Below are positions 19,897 to 28,359 of a stretch of DNA of 64,000 nt, piece by piece. Under the pieces are notes generated by a model. It was not told where the DNA came from, did no database searches, and saw only the letters and a list, made by a program, of their open reading frames with translations. The stretch is from the NCBI RefSeq assembly GCF_001646665.1, contig NZ_LWBU01000179.1:130759-194758 (forward strand), written 5' to 3'. This stretch comes from Streptomyces noursei. GTDB lineage: Bacteria > Actinomycetota > Actinomycetes > Streptomycetales > Streptomycetaceae. Every line of letters starts with the position of its first letter. The first letter of the stretch is position 1. A program made the position numbers and the translations under genes.

Positions 19897-19930
19897 GCAC
19901 TTCGGGCCGTGACGTCGTACGGTCGGGAGC

Positions 19931-20587
19931 ATGCGCATTGTCATCGCTGGTGGACACGGTCAGATCGCCCTGCGGCTGGAGCGGCTGCTCTCGGCGGGCG
20001 GGCACGAGGTCGCGGGCATCATCCGCAATCCCGAACAGGCGGACGCCCTGCGCGAAGCGGGCGCCGAACCGGTGGTGCTGGACCTGGAGTCGGCGACCGT
20101 GGACATGGTCGCGGAGGCGCTGACCGGCGCCGACGCGGTGGTGTTCGCGGCGGGCGCCGGGCCGGGCAGCGGCGTCGAGCGCAAGGCGACCGTGGACCGG
20201 GGCGCCGCGGTGCTCTGCGCGGACGCGGCCGAGCGGGCGGGGGTACGGCGCTACGTCGTCGTGTCGTCGATGGGCGCCGACGCGGACCGCCCCGGGGACG
20301 AGGTCTTCGACGCGTACCTGCGCGCGAAGGGCGCGGCGGACGACTCCGTACGGGCCAGGCGCGGGCTGGACTGGACGATCCTCAAGCCCGGCATGCTGAC
20401 CAACGACGCCGGGACCGGCCTGGTGCGGCTGGAGGCGTCGACCGGGCGCGGGCCGGTGCCGCGCGACGACGTGGCGGCGGTGCTGGCCGAGCTGGTGGAG
20501 ACGCCCGCCACGGCCGGGCTGACGCTGGAGCTGGTGAGCGGCTCGGTGCCGGTGACGGTCGCGGTGAAGGCGGTCGCGGGCGAATGA
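19931..20587 (+). CDS. NAD(P)-binding atypical short-chain dehydrogenase (SDR5-like)
   Basis: 218 residues. It starts with a nucleotide-binding turn (IVIAGGHGQIALRLERLL), then VVFAAGAG and the family's YVVVSSMGAD segment. Asp residues and TILKPGMLTND match the NmrA/SDR-a5 group of sugar-epimerase-like proteins, whose substrates are rarely known. Its stop overlaps the start of the next gene (ATGA), so the two are cotranscribed. Confidence 0.82.
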   Translation: MRIVIAGGHGQIALRLERLLSAGGHEVAGIIRNPEQADALREAGAEPVVLDLESATVDMVAEALTGADAVVFAAGAGPGSGVERKATVDRGAAVLCADAAERAGVRRYVVVSSMGADADRPGDEVFDAYLRAKGAADDSVRARRGLDWTILKPGMLTNDAGTGLVRLEASTGRGPVPRDDVAAVLAELVETPATAGLTLELVSGSVPVTVAVKAVAGE

Positions 20588-21090
20588 CGTTTCCCGAACC
20601 GGTCCTGGTGGACCGCGCCGAGCAGCCGTACGTCTTCATGCGCCGGTCCGTGACGATGGACGGCTTCGCCGAGGTCGCCGACCGGCTGCCGGAGCTGGTG
20701 GGGTGGCTGACGGGGCGGGGCGTCGCGATCGCCGGCGCCCCGTTCTTCCGCTACAACTCCCTCGACATGGCGGGCGAGTCGGAGGTGGAGGCGGGTGTTC
20801 CGGTCGCCGGGGGCCCGTCGCTCCCGGAACCGGAGGGGGACGTCGGCGTGGCGGTGCTGCCGGCCGGCCGCTATGCGACGCTCACCCACGTCGGCCACCC
20901 CGACCGGCTCCTCGAGGCGGCGGCCGCGCTGCGTGCGTGGGCCGACGAGCGGGGCCTTGAGTGGGACATGCGGGAGGTGGACGGCGTGGAGCGCTGGGGC
21001 TGCCGCATCGAGTCCTACCGCACGGACCCGCGCGTGGAGCCGGACCCGTCCCGGTGGGAGACGGAACTGGCGTTCCGCCTGGCCGGCTGA
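20584..21090 (+). CDS. GyrI-like effector-binding domain protein
   Basis: 168 residues. The pattern (QPYVFMRRSVTMDGFAEVAD; PFFRYNSLDM; VGVAVLPAGRYATLTHVG; a C-terminal RTDPRVEPDPSRWETELAF) matches the GyrI-like small-molecule-binding fold, otherwise found as the sensor of MerR/AraC regulators such as BmrR. There is no DNA-binding domain. It starts within the stop of the SDR gene (4-base overlap). Function unknown; binding or hydrolysis of a hydrophobic compound is possible. Confidence 0.78.
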   Translation: MTFPEPVLVDRAEQPYVFMRRSVTMDGFAEVADRLPELVGWLTGRGVAIAGAPFFRYNSLDMAGESEVEAGVPVAGGPSLPEPEGDVGVAVLPAGRYATLTHVGHPDRLLEAAAALRAWADERGLEWDMREVDGVERWGCRIESYRTDPRVEPDPSRWETELAFRLAG

Positions 21091-21534
21091 CCCCCGCCGA
21101 CCCCTCCCTTCGCCGTCCGTTCGCCCGTCACGCACGCGTGGACCGGCCTGGGCGAGCGGGCGCCTACCGTAGTCGGCCGGCCCGGCTTCGCCGTACCGGT
21201 CCTCCGGGCTCGTCATGGTGCTGCCCGTGCTACGGGTCCGATCAGGTGAGCTGCGGCTGTCGCCTGCACGGCTGTCGTCAGCAGTCGTCACCGGTCGCCG
21301 CTGAGCGGTTTCGGACGGCCCAGAGGCGGCCCGGCGGAGATCACCCGTCGGCTGCCGGCCACTCATCAAGCCGGACCTTGTCCTGACGGTTGTGGGTGGT
21401 GCGCAGAGGGCCTCCCCATCGACCAGGGCCTTGGCCTCCTGACCAGGTTTGCCGCCGGCAGAGGGAGGGCCCGGGTCTTCATCAGGAGGATGCCGGCAAG
21501 GAGGAATCGCACCATTCGTCCATATCCTGAATTC
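21091..21534. other. 444-base intergenic region, no intact gene
   Basis: Lies between the GyrI-like gene and the phosphatase gene. I see no start with a ribosome-binding site and family-like sequence on either strand. TATCCT at 21523-21528 could be a -10 box for the phosphatase gene. Confidence 0.5.
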
Positions 21535-22749
21535 ATGACTACCGACTACGCGGCGGTGTTCCAAGCGCTGCCGGGCGCGGTCGCTCTGCTGACTCCCGAT
21601 CTGGTCTTCGCCGACGCCAACCACGCGTGGCTGCGCCAGGCCGGACGCAACCGCGACCAGGTGGTGGGCCGCTATCTCTTCGACGCCTTCCCCGGCAGCC
21701 CGCGGGACCCGGCAGCCTCCGACGCCCGCCACCTGGAGGCATCCCTGCGCGCGGTCCTGGCCGACCGCAAGATCGACATGGACCTGCAGCGCTACGACGT
21801 GGAGTCCGCGCAGCGCCCCGGCCATTGGGAGGAACGCTACTGGAGCGTGGTCAACGCGCCCGTCTTCGCGTCCGACGGCCAGATCGCCCTGGTGATCCAC
21901 CGCGTCGAGGAAGTCACTGAACTGCTGCGCGCCACCAGCCGGCCGGACGGCTCACTCCAGCTCGAGGCCGAGCTCTTCAGCCGGATGCGGCAGCTGCACG
22001 AGATCAACGAGCGTCTGCGTCATGCCCACGCCCGCGAGCGTGAGGTCGCCCTCGCCCTGCAGCGCGCCATGCTGCCCGTTCCGCCCCCGATCGCCCATCA
22101 CCGGTACGCCGTCCGCTATCGGCCCGCCGTCGGCTCCCTCAATGTCTGTGGCGACTGGTACGACCTGGTCCAGCTCCAGGACGGCGACAAGATCGCCGTG
22201 GCCGTGGGCGACGTCGTCGGCCACGGCCTGGAGGCCGCAGGCACCATGGGCCAGCTCCGCAGCGCCCTGTCCGCCGCCTCCCTGGTCGCCACCGGCCCCG
22301 CACAGGCTCTCGAGGTCCTCGGCCGGTACGCGCATTGCGTCACCGGCGCCGAATCGACCACCGCGGTGACCGCTTTCATCGACTTCGGCCGCCGCCTCAT
22401 CACCTACTCCAGCGCCGGCCATCCCCCTCCGGTCCTCCTTCACGGCGACGGCACCGTGGAGTTGCTGGACCGGGCGACCGATCCGCCGCTGGATGCCGTC
22501 CTGGAGTCCAGCCCTCGGCCGGAAGCCACCACCGCCTTCACCGACGGCGGCACCCTCCTGCTCTACACCGACGGCCTGATCGAACGCCGCCACCAGGACA
22601 TCGACACCGGACTCAGCCAACTCGCCAACGCCCTGATCCGCCACAAGGAACTCACCACCCCCGAAGCACTCGCCGATGCCGTGATGAACGACCTGATCCC
22701 CGCCGAAGGCGTCACAGACGACACCGCCCTGGTCGTCGTCAGCCTGTGA
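21535..22749 (+). CDS. PAS-domain PP2C-type (SpoIIE) serine phosphatase
   Basis: 404 residues. Residues about 1-115 form a PAS-like sensor (AVFQALPGAVALLTPDLVFA). A helical linker at about 130-175 (MRQLHEINERLRHAHARERE) is likely coiled coil. The PP2C/SpoIIE catalytic domain follows, with metal Asp residues in GDWYDL, VGDVVGHGLEAA and EGVTDDTALVVVS, and LLYTDGLIERR. Such proteins dephosphorylate anti-anti-sigma factors in Streptomyces. No anti-sigma partner is nearby. The start is uncertain: ATG 21490 and an ATT at 21514, nine bases after AAGGAGG, are in frame; ATG 21535 would be nearly leaderless after TATCCT. Confidence 0.85.
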   Translation: MTTDYAAVFQALPGAVALLTPDLVFADANHAWLRQAGRNRDQVVGRYLFDAFPGSPRDPAASDARHLEASLRAVLADRKIDMDLQRYDVESAQRPGHWEERYWSVVNAPVFASDGQIALVIHRVEEVTELLRATSRPDGSLQLEAELFSRMRQLHEINERLRHAHAREREVALALQRAMLPVPPPIAHHRYAVRYRPAVGSLNVCGDWYDLVQLQDGDKIAVAVGDVVGHGLEAAGTMGQLRSALSAASLVATGPAQALEVLGRYAHCVTGAESTTAVTAFIDFGRRLITYSSAGHPPPVLLHGDGTVELLDRATDPPLDAVLESSPRPEATTAFTDGGTLLLYTDGLIERRHQDIDTGLSQLANALIRHKELTTPEALADAVMNDLIPAEGVTDDTALVVVSL

Positions 22750-22755
22750 GGCGTC

Positions 22756-22893
22756 TCAGGGCTCGCACTGCAGGTGGATGAAGTGGGACCACTCCCCCGC
22801 CTCCACCTGCCGGAACACCGCGGAGGCCATGGCGGCCGTGACGCCGGCCAAGATCTCCGCCCGGCTGACCGAGCACCGCGCCAGCACCCACCC
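22756..22893 (-). pseudogene. Possible C-terminal gene remnant
   Basis: About 45 residues on the minus strand look like protein (EILAGVTAAMASAVFRQ then EAGEWSHFIHLQCEP and stop). Upstream in frame the sequence turns into a GC palindrome and then non-coding DNA, with no ribosome-binding site. I do not recognise the family. It may be the tail of a decayed small gene. Confidence 0.3.
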
Positions 22894-22910
22894 GGGGGCT
22901 GAGCCCCCGG
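22892..22910 (+). terminator. Terminator hairpin after the phosphatase gene
   Basis: A perfect 8-bp stem (arms 22892-22899 and 22903-22910, loop TGA), 142 bases past the phosphatase stop. No T-run. Confidence 0.5.
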
Positions 22911-23003
22911 ACGGCCGTCCACGGCCCGTCCACACACGCTGGTGGAGGGTGGGATCAGGCGGCACACAGTGAGACAGTGCGCCGCATTGGTCCGAACTCA
23001 ACA

Positions 23004-23044
23004 AGACGGCCCCTGATCGCGATTCCGCAGATCAGGGGCCGTCT
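23004..23044 (-). terminator. Terminator of tRNA-Tyr
   Basis: A 15-bp perfect stem (arms 23004-23018 and 23030-23044, 11-base loop) eight bases past the 3' end of tRNA-Tyr. It is followed on the minus strand by TGTTGAGTT. Confidence 0.85.
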
Positions 23045-23051
23045 CATCACG

Positions 23052-23133
23052 TGGCGGCGCCAGGATTCGAACCTGGGTAGGCTAAGCCGACGGATTTACA
23101 GTCCGCTCCCATTGGCCACTCGGGCACACCGCC
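23052..23133 (-). tRNA. tRNA-Tyr (anticodon GTA)
   Basis: An 82-base tRNA with the long variable arm of bacterial tRNA-Tyr. The anticodon region GGACTGTAAATCC reads GTA. The acceptor stem pairs GGCGGTG with CGCCGCC, with discriminator A and no encoded CCA. Confidence 0.95.
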
Positions 23134-23336
23134 ATGGGATGTCGCCAGGAGGATGGCCGCTTTCGGCGGTGCTCCCCGGCAACGACGTAAACGATACCTG
23201 ATGTGCGGGGGTGCTTCGCCACCGGATTGATCAGCACTCGCGGTGTGCGGGATGGCTAGGCTTTGCGGTGGCGGTCCGGGGAGCCCGGCCGCCCTGCAGG
23301 CAACCTCTACGCACGCGACTCAAGGAGCCACAGGAC

Positions 23337-23825
23337 ATGGCCGACTCCAGTTTCGACATCGTCTCGAAGGTCGAGCGGCAGGAGGTCGACAACGCCCTCA
23401 ACCAGGCGGCGAAGGAGATCTCGCAGCGCTACGACTTCAAGAACGTCGGGGCCTCCATCGCCTGGTCCGGCGAGAAGATCCTGATGCAGGCGAACTCCGA
23501 GGAGCGGGTGAAGGCCATCCTCGACGTGTTCGAGTCCAAGCTGATCAAGCGCGGGATCTCGCTGAAGTCGCTGGACGCCGGCGAGCCGCAGCTGTCCGGC
23601 AAGGAGTACAAGATCTTCGCCTCCATCGAGGAGGGCATCTCCCAGGAGAACGCCAAGAAGGTGGCGAAGATCATCCGTGACGAGGGCCCCAAGGGCGTCA
23701 AGGCCCAGGTGCAGGGCGACGAGCTGCGTGTCAGCTCCAAGAGCCGCGACGACCTCCAGGCCGTGATCGCGCTGTTGAAGGGGCAGGACTTCGACTTCGC
23801 CCTGCAGTTCGTGAACTACCGGTAG
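23337..23825 (+). CDS. YajQ family nucleotide-binding protein (UPF0234)
   Basis: 162 residues, the normal length, with the family opening SSFDIVSKVERQEVDNALNQ and SQRYDFKNVGASI. Two ferredoxin-like alpha/beta halves follow, and the C-terminus reads LQAVIALLKGQDFDFALQF. Homologues bind nucleotides; one Xanthomonas member binds cyclic di-GMP. The role in actinomycetes is not established. ATG at 23337 with AAGGAG upstream. Confidence 0.93.
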   Translation: MADSSFDIVSKVERQEVDNALNQAAKEISQRYDFKNVGASIAWSGEKILMQANSEERVKAILDVFESKLIKRGISLKSLDAGEPQLSGKEYKIFASIEEGISQENAKKVAKIIRDEGPKGVKAQVQGDELRVSSKSRDDLQAVIALLKGQDFDFALQFVNYR

Positions 23826-24041
23826 GTCCCGCGCACCGGCGGGCCGGGCTCGGGCGGATCGGGGGCGGACACGGCTGCGGCCGGCCCGCCCCCGCCCCTT
23901 GTCGGCCGGACGCTTCGTGCCGGCCGGACGCCGCTGCCCGGCTCTGGGTCGTCGGCCGGCGGTGACCGTCGTGTCCGAAAACCGCCGGATCGGGACGGGC
24001 CGCGGACGGAGACTGGAGGGGACCGGGGAAGGGAACGGATC

Positions 24042-24539
24042 ATGACGCTGTACGCGTACGTCGACGGCCCTCTGGGCGAGATGCTGCTGGCCGGCGAGGA
24101 GGCCGCGGACGGACGGACCGCGCTCGCCTCGCTCTCCCTGCCCGGGCAGAAGGGCGGTGCGGTCGTCCGGGACGGGTGGCGGCACGCCCCCGGCGCGTTC
24201 ACCGGTATCGCGGCCCAGCTGCGGGCGTACTTCACGGGCGGACTGACCCGTTTCGACCTGGTGTACGCAGATTCCGGCACCGACTTCCAGCGGCGGGTGT
24301 GGCGCGCCCTGGAGGACGTCCCCTACGGCACGACCGTGACCTACGGGGAGATCGCGGCGCGGGTCGGCGCGCCGGGTGTGGGCGTGCGGGCGGTGGGTAC
24401 CGCGATCGGGCGCAATCCGCTGCTGGTGGTGCGGCCCTGCCATCGGGTGATCGGCGCGGACGGGGCGCTGCGGGGGTACGCGGGCGGGCTGGAGCGCAAG
24501 GAGCGGCTGCTGGGGCTGGAAGGCGCGCTCGTCCGGTGA
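24042..24539 (+). CDS. ogt: Methylated-DNA--[protein]-cysteine S-methyltransferase
   Basis: Suicide DNA repair protein that transfers alkyl groups from O6-alkylguanine to its own cysteine. 165 residues. It shows an N-terminal domain, a helix-turn-helix region (FQRRVWRALEDVPYGTTVTYGEIA), the Asn hinge in GRNPLLVV, and the acceptor Cys133 in PCHRVIG. Its stop overlaps the GTG of the next gene (GTGA), so it forms an operon with an AlkB-like dioxygenase, giving two routes of direct alkylation reversal. Confidence 0.94.
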   Translation: MTLYAYVDGPLGEMLLAGEEAADGRTALASLSLPGQKGGAVVRDGWRHAPGAFTGIAAQLRAYFTGGLTRFDLVYADSGTDFQRRVWRALEDVPYGTTVTYGEIAARVGAPGVGVRAVGTAIGRNPLLVVRPCHRVIGADGALRGYAGGLERKERLLGLEGALVR

Positions 24540-25207
24540 GCGGCGGGCTCTTCGCGCTGCCTCGCGAGCCGGTGGAGGTCGCTCCCGGTGCGGTGCACGT
24601 GCCGGGGTGGCTGACGGTGGAGCGGCAGCGGGAACTGGTCGCGGCGTGCCGGGAGTGGGCGCAGGGGCCCGTGCCGATGCGGCGGACGGCGCTGCCGGGC
24701 GGCGGCGTGATGTCCGTGCGGACGGTGTGCCTCGGCTGGCACTGGCAGCCGTACCGGTACACCCGGACGGCCGGGGACGTGAACGGTGCCCGGGTGGCCC
24801 CGTTCCCGGAGTGGCTGGCGGACCTGGGACGGGCGGCGCTGGCGGCGGCGTACGGGGAGGACGACGAGCGTGCCGGTGGATACGCCCCGGACGCGGCTCT
24901 GGTGAACTTCTACGACGGTGCGGCCCGCATGGGCATGCACCAGGACAAGGAGGAGCGCTCGGCCGCCCCGGTGGTGTCGCTGAGCATCGGGGACAGCTGC
25001 GTCTTCCGGTTCGGGAACACCGAGACGCGCAACCGCCCGTACACGGACGTGGAGTTGCTGTCGGGAGACCTGTTCGTCTTCGGCGGTCCGTCGCGCTTCG
25101 CCTTCCACGGGGTGCCGAGGGTCCGGCCGGGCACGGCCGATCCGGCCGTGGGGCTGCGGTCCGGCCGGCTGAACATCACGCTGAGGGAGACGGGGCTGCC
25201 GGGATGA
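24536..25207 (+). CDS. alkB: AlkB-like 2-oxoglutarate/Fe(II)-dependent DNA dioxygenase
   Basis: Oxidative demethylation of N1-methyladenine and N3-methylcytosine. 223 residues from GTG 24536. The iron ligands are His135 and Asp137 (MHQDKEE) and His191 (FHGVPR). The 2-oxoglutarate-binding Arg211 and Arg217 are in RLNITLR, and NFYDG precedes the HxD motif as in the family. Four-base overlap with ogt. Confidence 0.93.
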   Translation: MSGGLFALPREPVEVAPGAVHVPGWLTVERQRELVAACREWAQGPVPMRRTALPGGGVMSVRTVCLGWHWQPYRYTRTAGDVNGARVAPFPEWLADLGRAALAAAYGEDDERAGGYAPDAALVNFYDGAARMGMHQDKEERSAAPVVSLSIGDSCVFRFGNTETRNRPYTDVELLSGDLFVFGGPSRFAFHGVPRVRPGTADPAVGLRSGRLNITLRETGLPG

Positions 25208-25258
25208 CCCGGAGGCCCTGACGCCCGGCCTCCCCGGTCCCGGCCGGGGCCCTGCCGC

Positions 25259-25528
25259 TCAGCGTGAGCGGGAGTGGCCGAAGAGGATGCGGTACGCGAT
25301 CAGCAGCACGAGCGAACCGCCGATGGCCGCGAGCCAGGTGGGGCCGTCGTAGAACTGGTTGCTGATCGTCCGGTCCAGGAAGCGGGCCGATATCCAGCCC
25401 CCGACGAAGGCGCCCGCGACGCCGATGAGGGTCGTGCCGATCAGGCCGCCGGGGTCGCGTCCGGGCAGGAGCACCTTGGCGATGACGCCGGCCAGCAGCC
25501 CCAGGATGATCCAGCTGAGGATGTCCAT
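25259..25528 (-). CDS. GlsB/YeaQ/YmgE family small membrane protein
   Basis: 89 residues with three hydrophobic segments (DILSWIILGLLAGVIAKVLL; GLIGTTLIGVAGAFVGGWIS; WLAAIGGSLVLLIAYRILFG) and the family pattern LLPGRDPGG. This 'transglycosylase-associated' family is stress-linked, with no known enzymatic role. Divergent from the APC permease gene. Confidence 0.9.
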   Translation of the reverse strand: MDILSWIILGLLAGVIAKVLLPGRDPGGLIGTTLIGVAGAFVGGWISARFLDRTISNQFYDGPTWLAAIGGSLVLLIAYRILFGHSRSR

Positions 25529-25614
25529 GCCGTGAACCTGCCTTTCGTGCGGTGTTGTCCGGGAGGACGCCCGGGGTGCGGAGGGTGGTTGCGCGGATCA
25601 GTAGGGTGCGGCAC

Positions 25615-26829
25615 ATGACACAGGAGCTGCGGCGGTCGCTGGGCGTCTTCGACGCGGTCGTCATCGGGCTGGGCTCGATGATCGGCGCCGGTGTCTTCGT
25701 GGCACTCGGTCCGGCGGCCGGTGCGGCCGGCAGCGGGCTGCTGCTGGGGCTCGCGCTCGCCGGGGCCGTCGCGTACTGCAACGCGATGGCGTCGGCCCGG
25801 CTGGCCGCCCGGTATCCGGCTTCCGGCGGGACCTATGTGTACGGGCGTGAACGTCTCGGTCCGTTCTGGGGGTACCTCGCGGGATGGGCCTTCGTGGTCG
25901 GCAAGACCGCCTCGTGCGCGGCGATGGCCCTGGCGGTCGGCTCGTACGTGTGGCCCGAGCACGCCCACGCGGTGGCGGTCGCGGCGGTGGTGGCGCTGAC
26001 CGCCCTGAACTACGGGGGTGTGCAGAAGTCGGCCCTCCTGACGCGCGTGATCGTCGCGGTGGTGCTGGCGGTGCTGGTCGCGGTGGTGGTCACCTCCCTC
26101 GGGTCGGGGGCGGCGGACGCGGGGCGCCTGGGGCTCGCCGACGACGTGTCGGCGGGCGGGGTGCTCCAGGCGGCGGGGCTGCTGTTCTTCGCCTTCGCGG
26201 GGTACGCGCGGATCGCCACGCTCGGCGAGGAGGTGAAGGACCCCGCGCGGACCATCCCCCGGGCGGTGCCGCTGGCGCTGGGCATCGCGCTGGTGGTGTA
26301 CGCGGCCGTGGCGGTGTCCGTCCTCTCGGTGCTGGGGGCCGCGGAGTTGGCCGGCTCGGTGGCTCCGCTCGCGGACGCGGCGCGGGCGGCGGGCGCGGAC
26401 TGGCTGGTTCCCGTGGTGCGGGTCGGGGCGGCGGCGGCCGCGCTGGGTTCCTTGCTGGCACTGGTCCTCGGGGTGTCCCGTACGACGCTGGCGATGGCGC
26501 GCGACGGTCACCTGCCCCGCACGCTCGCCGCCGTGCACCCGCGGTTCCAGGTGCCGCACCACGCGGAACTGGCGGTGGGGCTGGTCGTCGCGGTGGTGGC
26601 GGCGACGGCGGACGTGCGCGGGGCGATCGGCTTCTCGTCGTTCGGGGTGCTGGTGTACTACGCGGTCGCCAACGCCTCGGCGTGGACGCTCGGTTCGGGG
26701 CGGGTCCTCGCGGTGGCCGGGCTGGCGGGCTGCCTGGCGCTGGCGTTCGCGCTGCCCCTGTCGTCGGTCCTGGCCGGTACGGCAGTCCTGGCCGCGGGCG
26801 CGGTGATGTACGCGGTGCGGCGGGGCTGA
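25615..26829 (+). CDS. APC-family amino acid permease
   Basis: 404 residues and about 12 transmembrane helices. The unwound first helix motif GLGSMIGAGVF (about residues 18-28) and PASGGTYVYGRERLGPFWGY place it in the amino acid-polyamine-organocation superfamily; the cytosolic signature EEVKDPARTIPRA follows helix 6. Proton-coupled uptake of an amino acid is likely; the substrate cannot be read from the sequence. ATG at 25615; monocistronic. Confidence 0.9.
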   Translation: MTQELRRSLGVFDAVVIGLGSMIGAGVFVALGPAAGAAGSGLLLGLALAGAVAYCNAMASARLAARYPASGGTYVYGRERLGPFWGYLAGWAFVVGKTASCAAMALAVGSYVWPEHAHAVAVAAVVALTALNYGGVQKSALLTRVIVAVVLAVLVAVVVTSLGSGAADAGRLGLADDVSAGGVLQAAGLLFFAFAGYARIATLGEEVKDPARTIPRAVPLALGIALVVYAAVAVSVLSVLGAAELAGSVAPLADAARAAGADWLVPVVRVGAAAAALGSLLALVLGVSRTTLAMARDGHLPRTLAAVHPRFQVPHHAELAVGLVVAVVAATADVRGAIGFSSFGVLVYYAVANASAWTLGSGRVLAVAGLAGCLALAFALPLSSVLAGTAVLAAGAVMYAVRRG

Positions 26830-26960
26830 CGCCTCGCGCCCGTCATATTCGGGCGCGGTGCGTGGCCTCGCCGCCGGGCGGCAACTGCTCGCGTTCGGTC
26901 ATGTGTTTATGGTGCACCACGGCACTGACAATCGCGGGCGGGCGGCGTCGGCGCCTTCGC

Positions 26961-27353
26961 TCACCGGGTGGCGAAGGGGCGGTCGCTGGGCACGATCTCC
27001 TTGCCCAGCGGCAGCAGGGAGACCGGGATGAGCTTGAAGTTCGCGATGCCGAGCGGGATGCCGATGATCGTGACGCACAGGACGATGCCCGTGACGACGT
27101 GACCCAGCGCCAGCCACCAGCCCGCCAGCACCAGCCACAGCACGTTGCCGACGCAGGACGCGGCGCCCGCGTCGCGGCGGTCGACCACCGTCTGGCCGAA
27201 GGGCCACAGCGCGTACAGGCCGATGCGGAAGGCGGCCAGGCCGAAGGGGATGCCGATGACGGTGATGCAGAGCAGCAGGCCCGCCGCCAGGTATCCCAGG
27301 AACATCCAGAAGCCGCACAGGACCAGCCAAATGACGTTCAGGATTGCGTTCAT
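26961..27353 (-). CDS. YccF domain-containing membrane protein
   Basis: 130 residues made of two YccF repeats, each with a pair of hydrophobic segments (WLVLCGFWMFLGYLAAGLLL and WLVLAGWWLALGHVVTGIVL) followed by the family's CITVIGIPFGLAAFR / CVTIIGIPLGIANFK. Its start overlaps the htpX stop (ATGA). Function unknown; coupling to htpX suggests membrane protein quality control. Confidence 0.88.
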   Translation of the reverse strand: MNAILNVIWLVLCGFWMFLGYLAAGLLLCITVIGIPFGLAAFRIGLYALWPFGQTVVDRRDAGAASCVGNVLWLVLAGWWLALGHVVTGIVLCVTIIGIPLGIANFKLIPVSLLPLGKEIVPSDRPFATR

Positions 27354-28213
27354 GGGCGACGACCTGCCATCTGTTCGAGTCGGGCGATGCGTTCCGCCAT
27401 CGGCGGGTGGGTCGAGAACATCCTGGCGAACCCCTGACCGGGGCGGAACGGGTTCGCGATCATCATGTGGCTCGCGGTCTCGATCCTCGGTTCCGGCGGG
27501 AGCGGGAGCTGCTTGGTGCCGGCCTCCAGCTTGCGCAGCGCACTCGCCAGGGCGAGCGGGTCGCCGGTGAGCTGGGCGCCGGAGGCGTCCGCCTCGTACT
27601 CGCGGGAACGGCTGATGGCCAGCTGGATCACCGACGCGGCGAGCGGGCCCAGAATCATGATCAGCAGCATGCCGAGCAGTCCGGGGCCGTCGTCGTCGTC
27701 GGAGCGGCCCACCGGGATGAGCCAGGCGAAGTTCACCAGGAACATGATCACGGAGGCGAGCGCGCCGGCGACCGAGGAGATCAGGATGTCCCGGTTGTAG
27801 ACGTGGCTCAGCTCGTGGCCGATGACGCCCCGCAGCTCGCGCTCGTCGAGGATCTGGAGGATCCCCTCGGTGCAGCACACCGCGGCGTTGCGCGGGTTGC
27901 GGCCGGTCGCGAAGGCGTTGGGCGCCTGGGTCGGGGAGATGTAGAGGCGGGGCATCGGCTGGCGGGCCTGCGTGGAGAGCTCGCGGACCATCCGGTACAG
28001 CTCGGGGGCCTGGAACTCGCTGACGGGGCGGGCCCGCATGGCGCGCAGGGCGAGCCGGTCGCTGTTCCAGTACGCGTACGCGTTGGTCCCGAGCGCCACG
28101 AAGAGCGCGACGACGAGGCCCGTACGGCCGAAGAAGCTGCCGATCAGGATGATGAGTGCGGACAGTCCCCCGAGGAGTACGGCGGTCTTCAGCCCGTTGT
28201 GCCGGCGGTGCAC
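27350..28213 (-). CDS. htpX: Membrane-bound zinc metalloprotease HtpX
   Basis: Integral membrane M48 protease that degrades misfolded membrane proteins. 287 residues from GTG 28213. It has two N-terminal transmembrane helices (residues about 10-45), the zinc motif HELSH (His133, Glu134, His137), two further hydrophobic helices, and the third ligand Glu in SREYEADASG. Operon with the yccF-like gene downstream. Confidence 0.95.
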   Translation of the reverse strand: MHRRHNGLKTAVLLGGLSALIILIGSFFGRTGLVVALFVALGTNAYAYWNSDRLALRAMRARPVSEFQAPELYRMVRELSTQARQPMPRLYISPTQAPNAFATGRNPRNAAVCCTEGILQILDERELRGVIGHELSHVYNRDILISSVAGALASVIMFLVNFAWLIPVGRSDDDDGPGLLGMLLIMILGPLAASVIQLAISRSREYEADASGAQLTGDPLALASALRKLEAGTKQLPLPPEPRIETASHMMIANPFRPGQGFARMFSTHPPMAERIARLEQMAGRRP

Positions 28214-28359
28214 GGTACGCCCTCCAAGTGGTGCGGCAGGGGGACCCTTTGCTGGTGCTGGTCCACTGTTCAGTGGACCCTCCCGTACTGGTCAACGCCA
28301 GGCGGGCATGGCGGGTTCCCTTGCGGCGCCGGGGGCGGGGCGTGGGCCGTTCGGGTGAC

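Noticed and set aside
21091..21534. Possible transposase or other gene remnant before the phosphatase gene
   Set aside because: Translations in all frames gave no stretch that I could relate to a protein family, so it is reported only as gene-free.
18069..23133. tRNA genes considered as attachment sites for an integrated element
   Set aside because: No integrase, excisionase or duplicated tRNA 3' end was found nearby.
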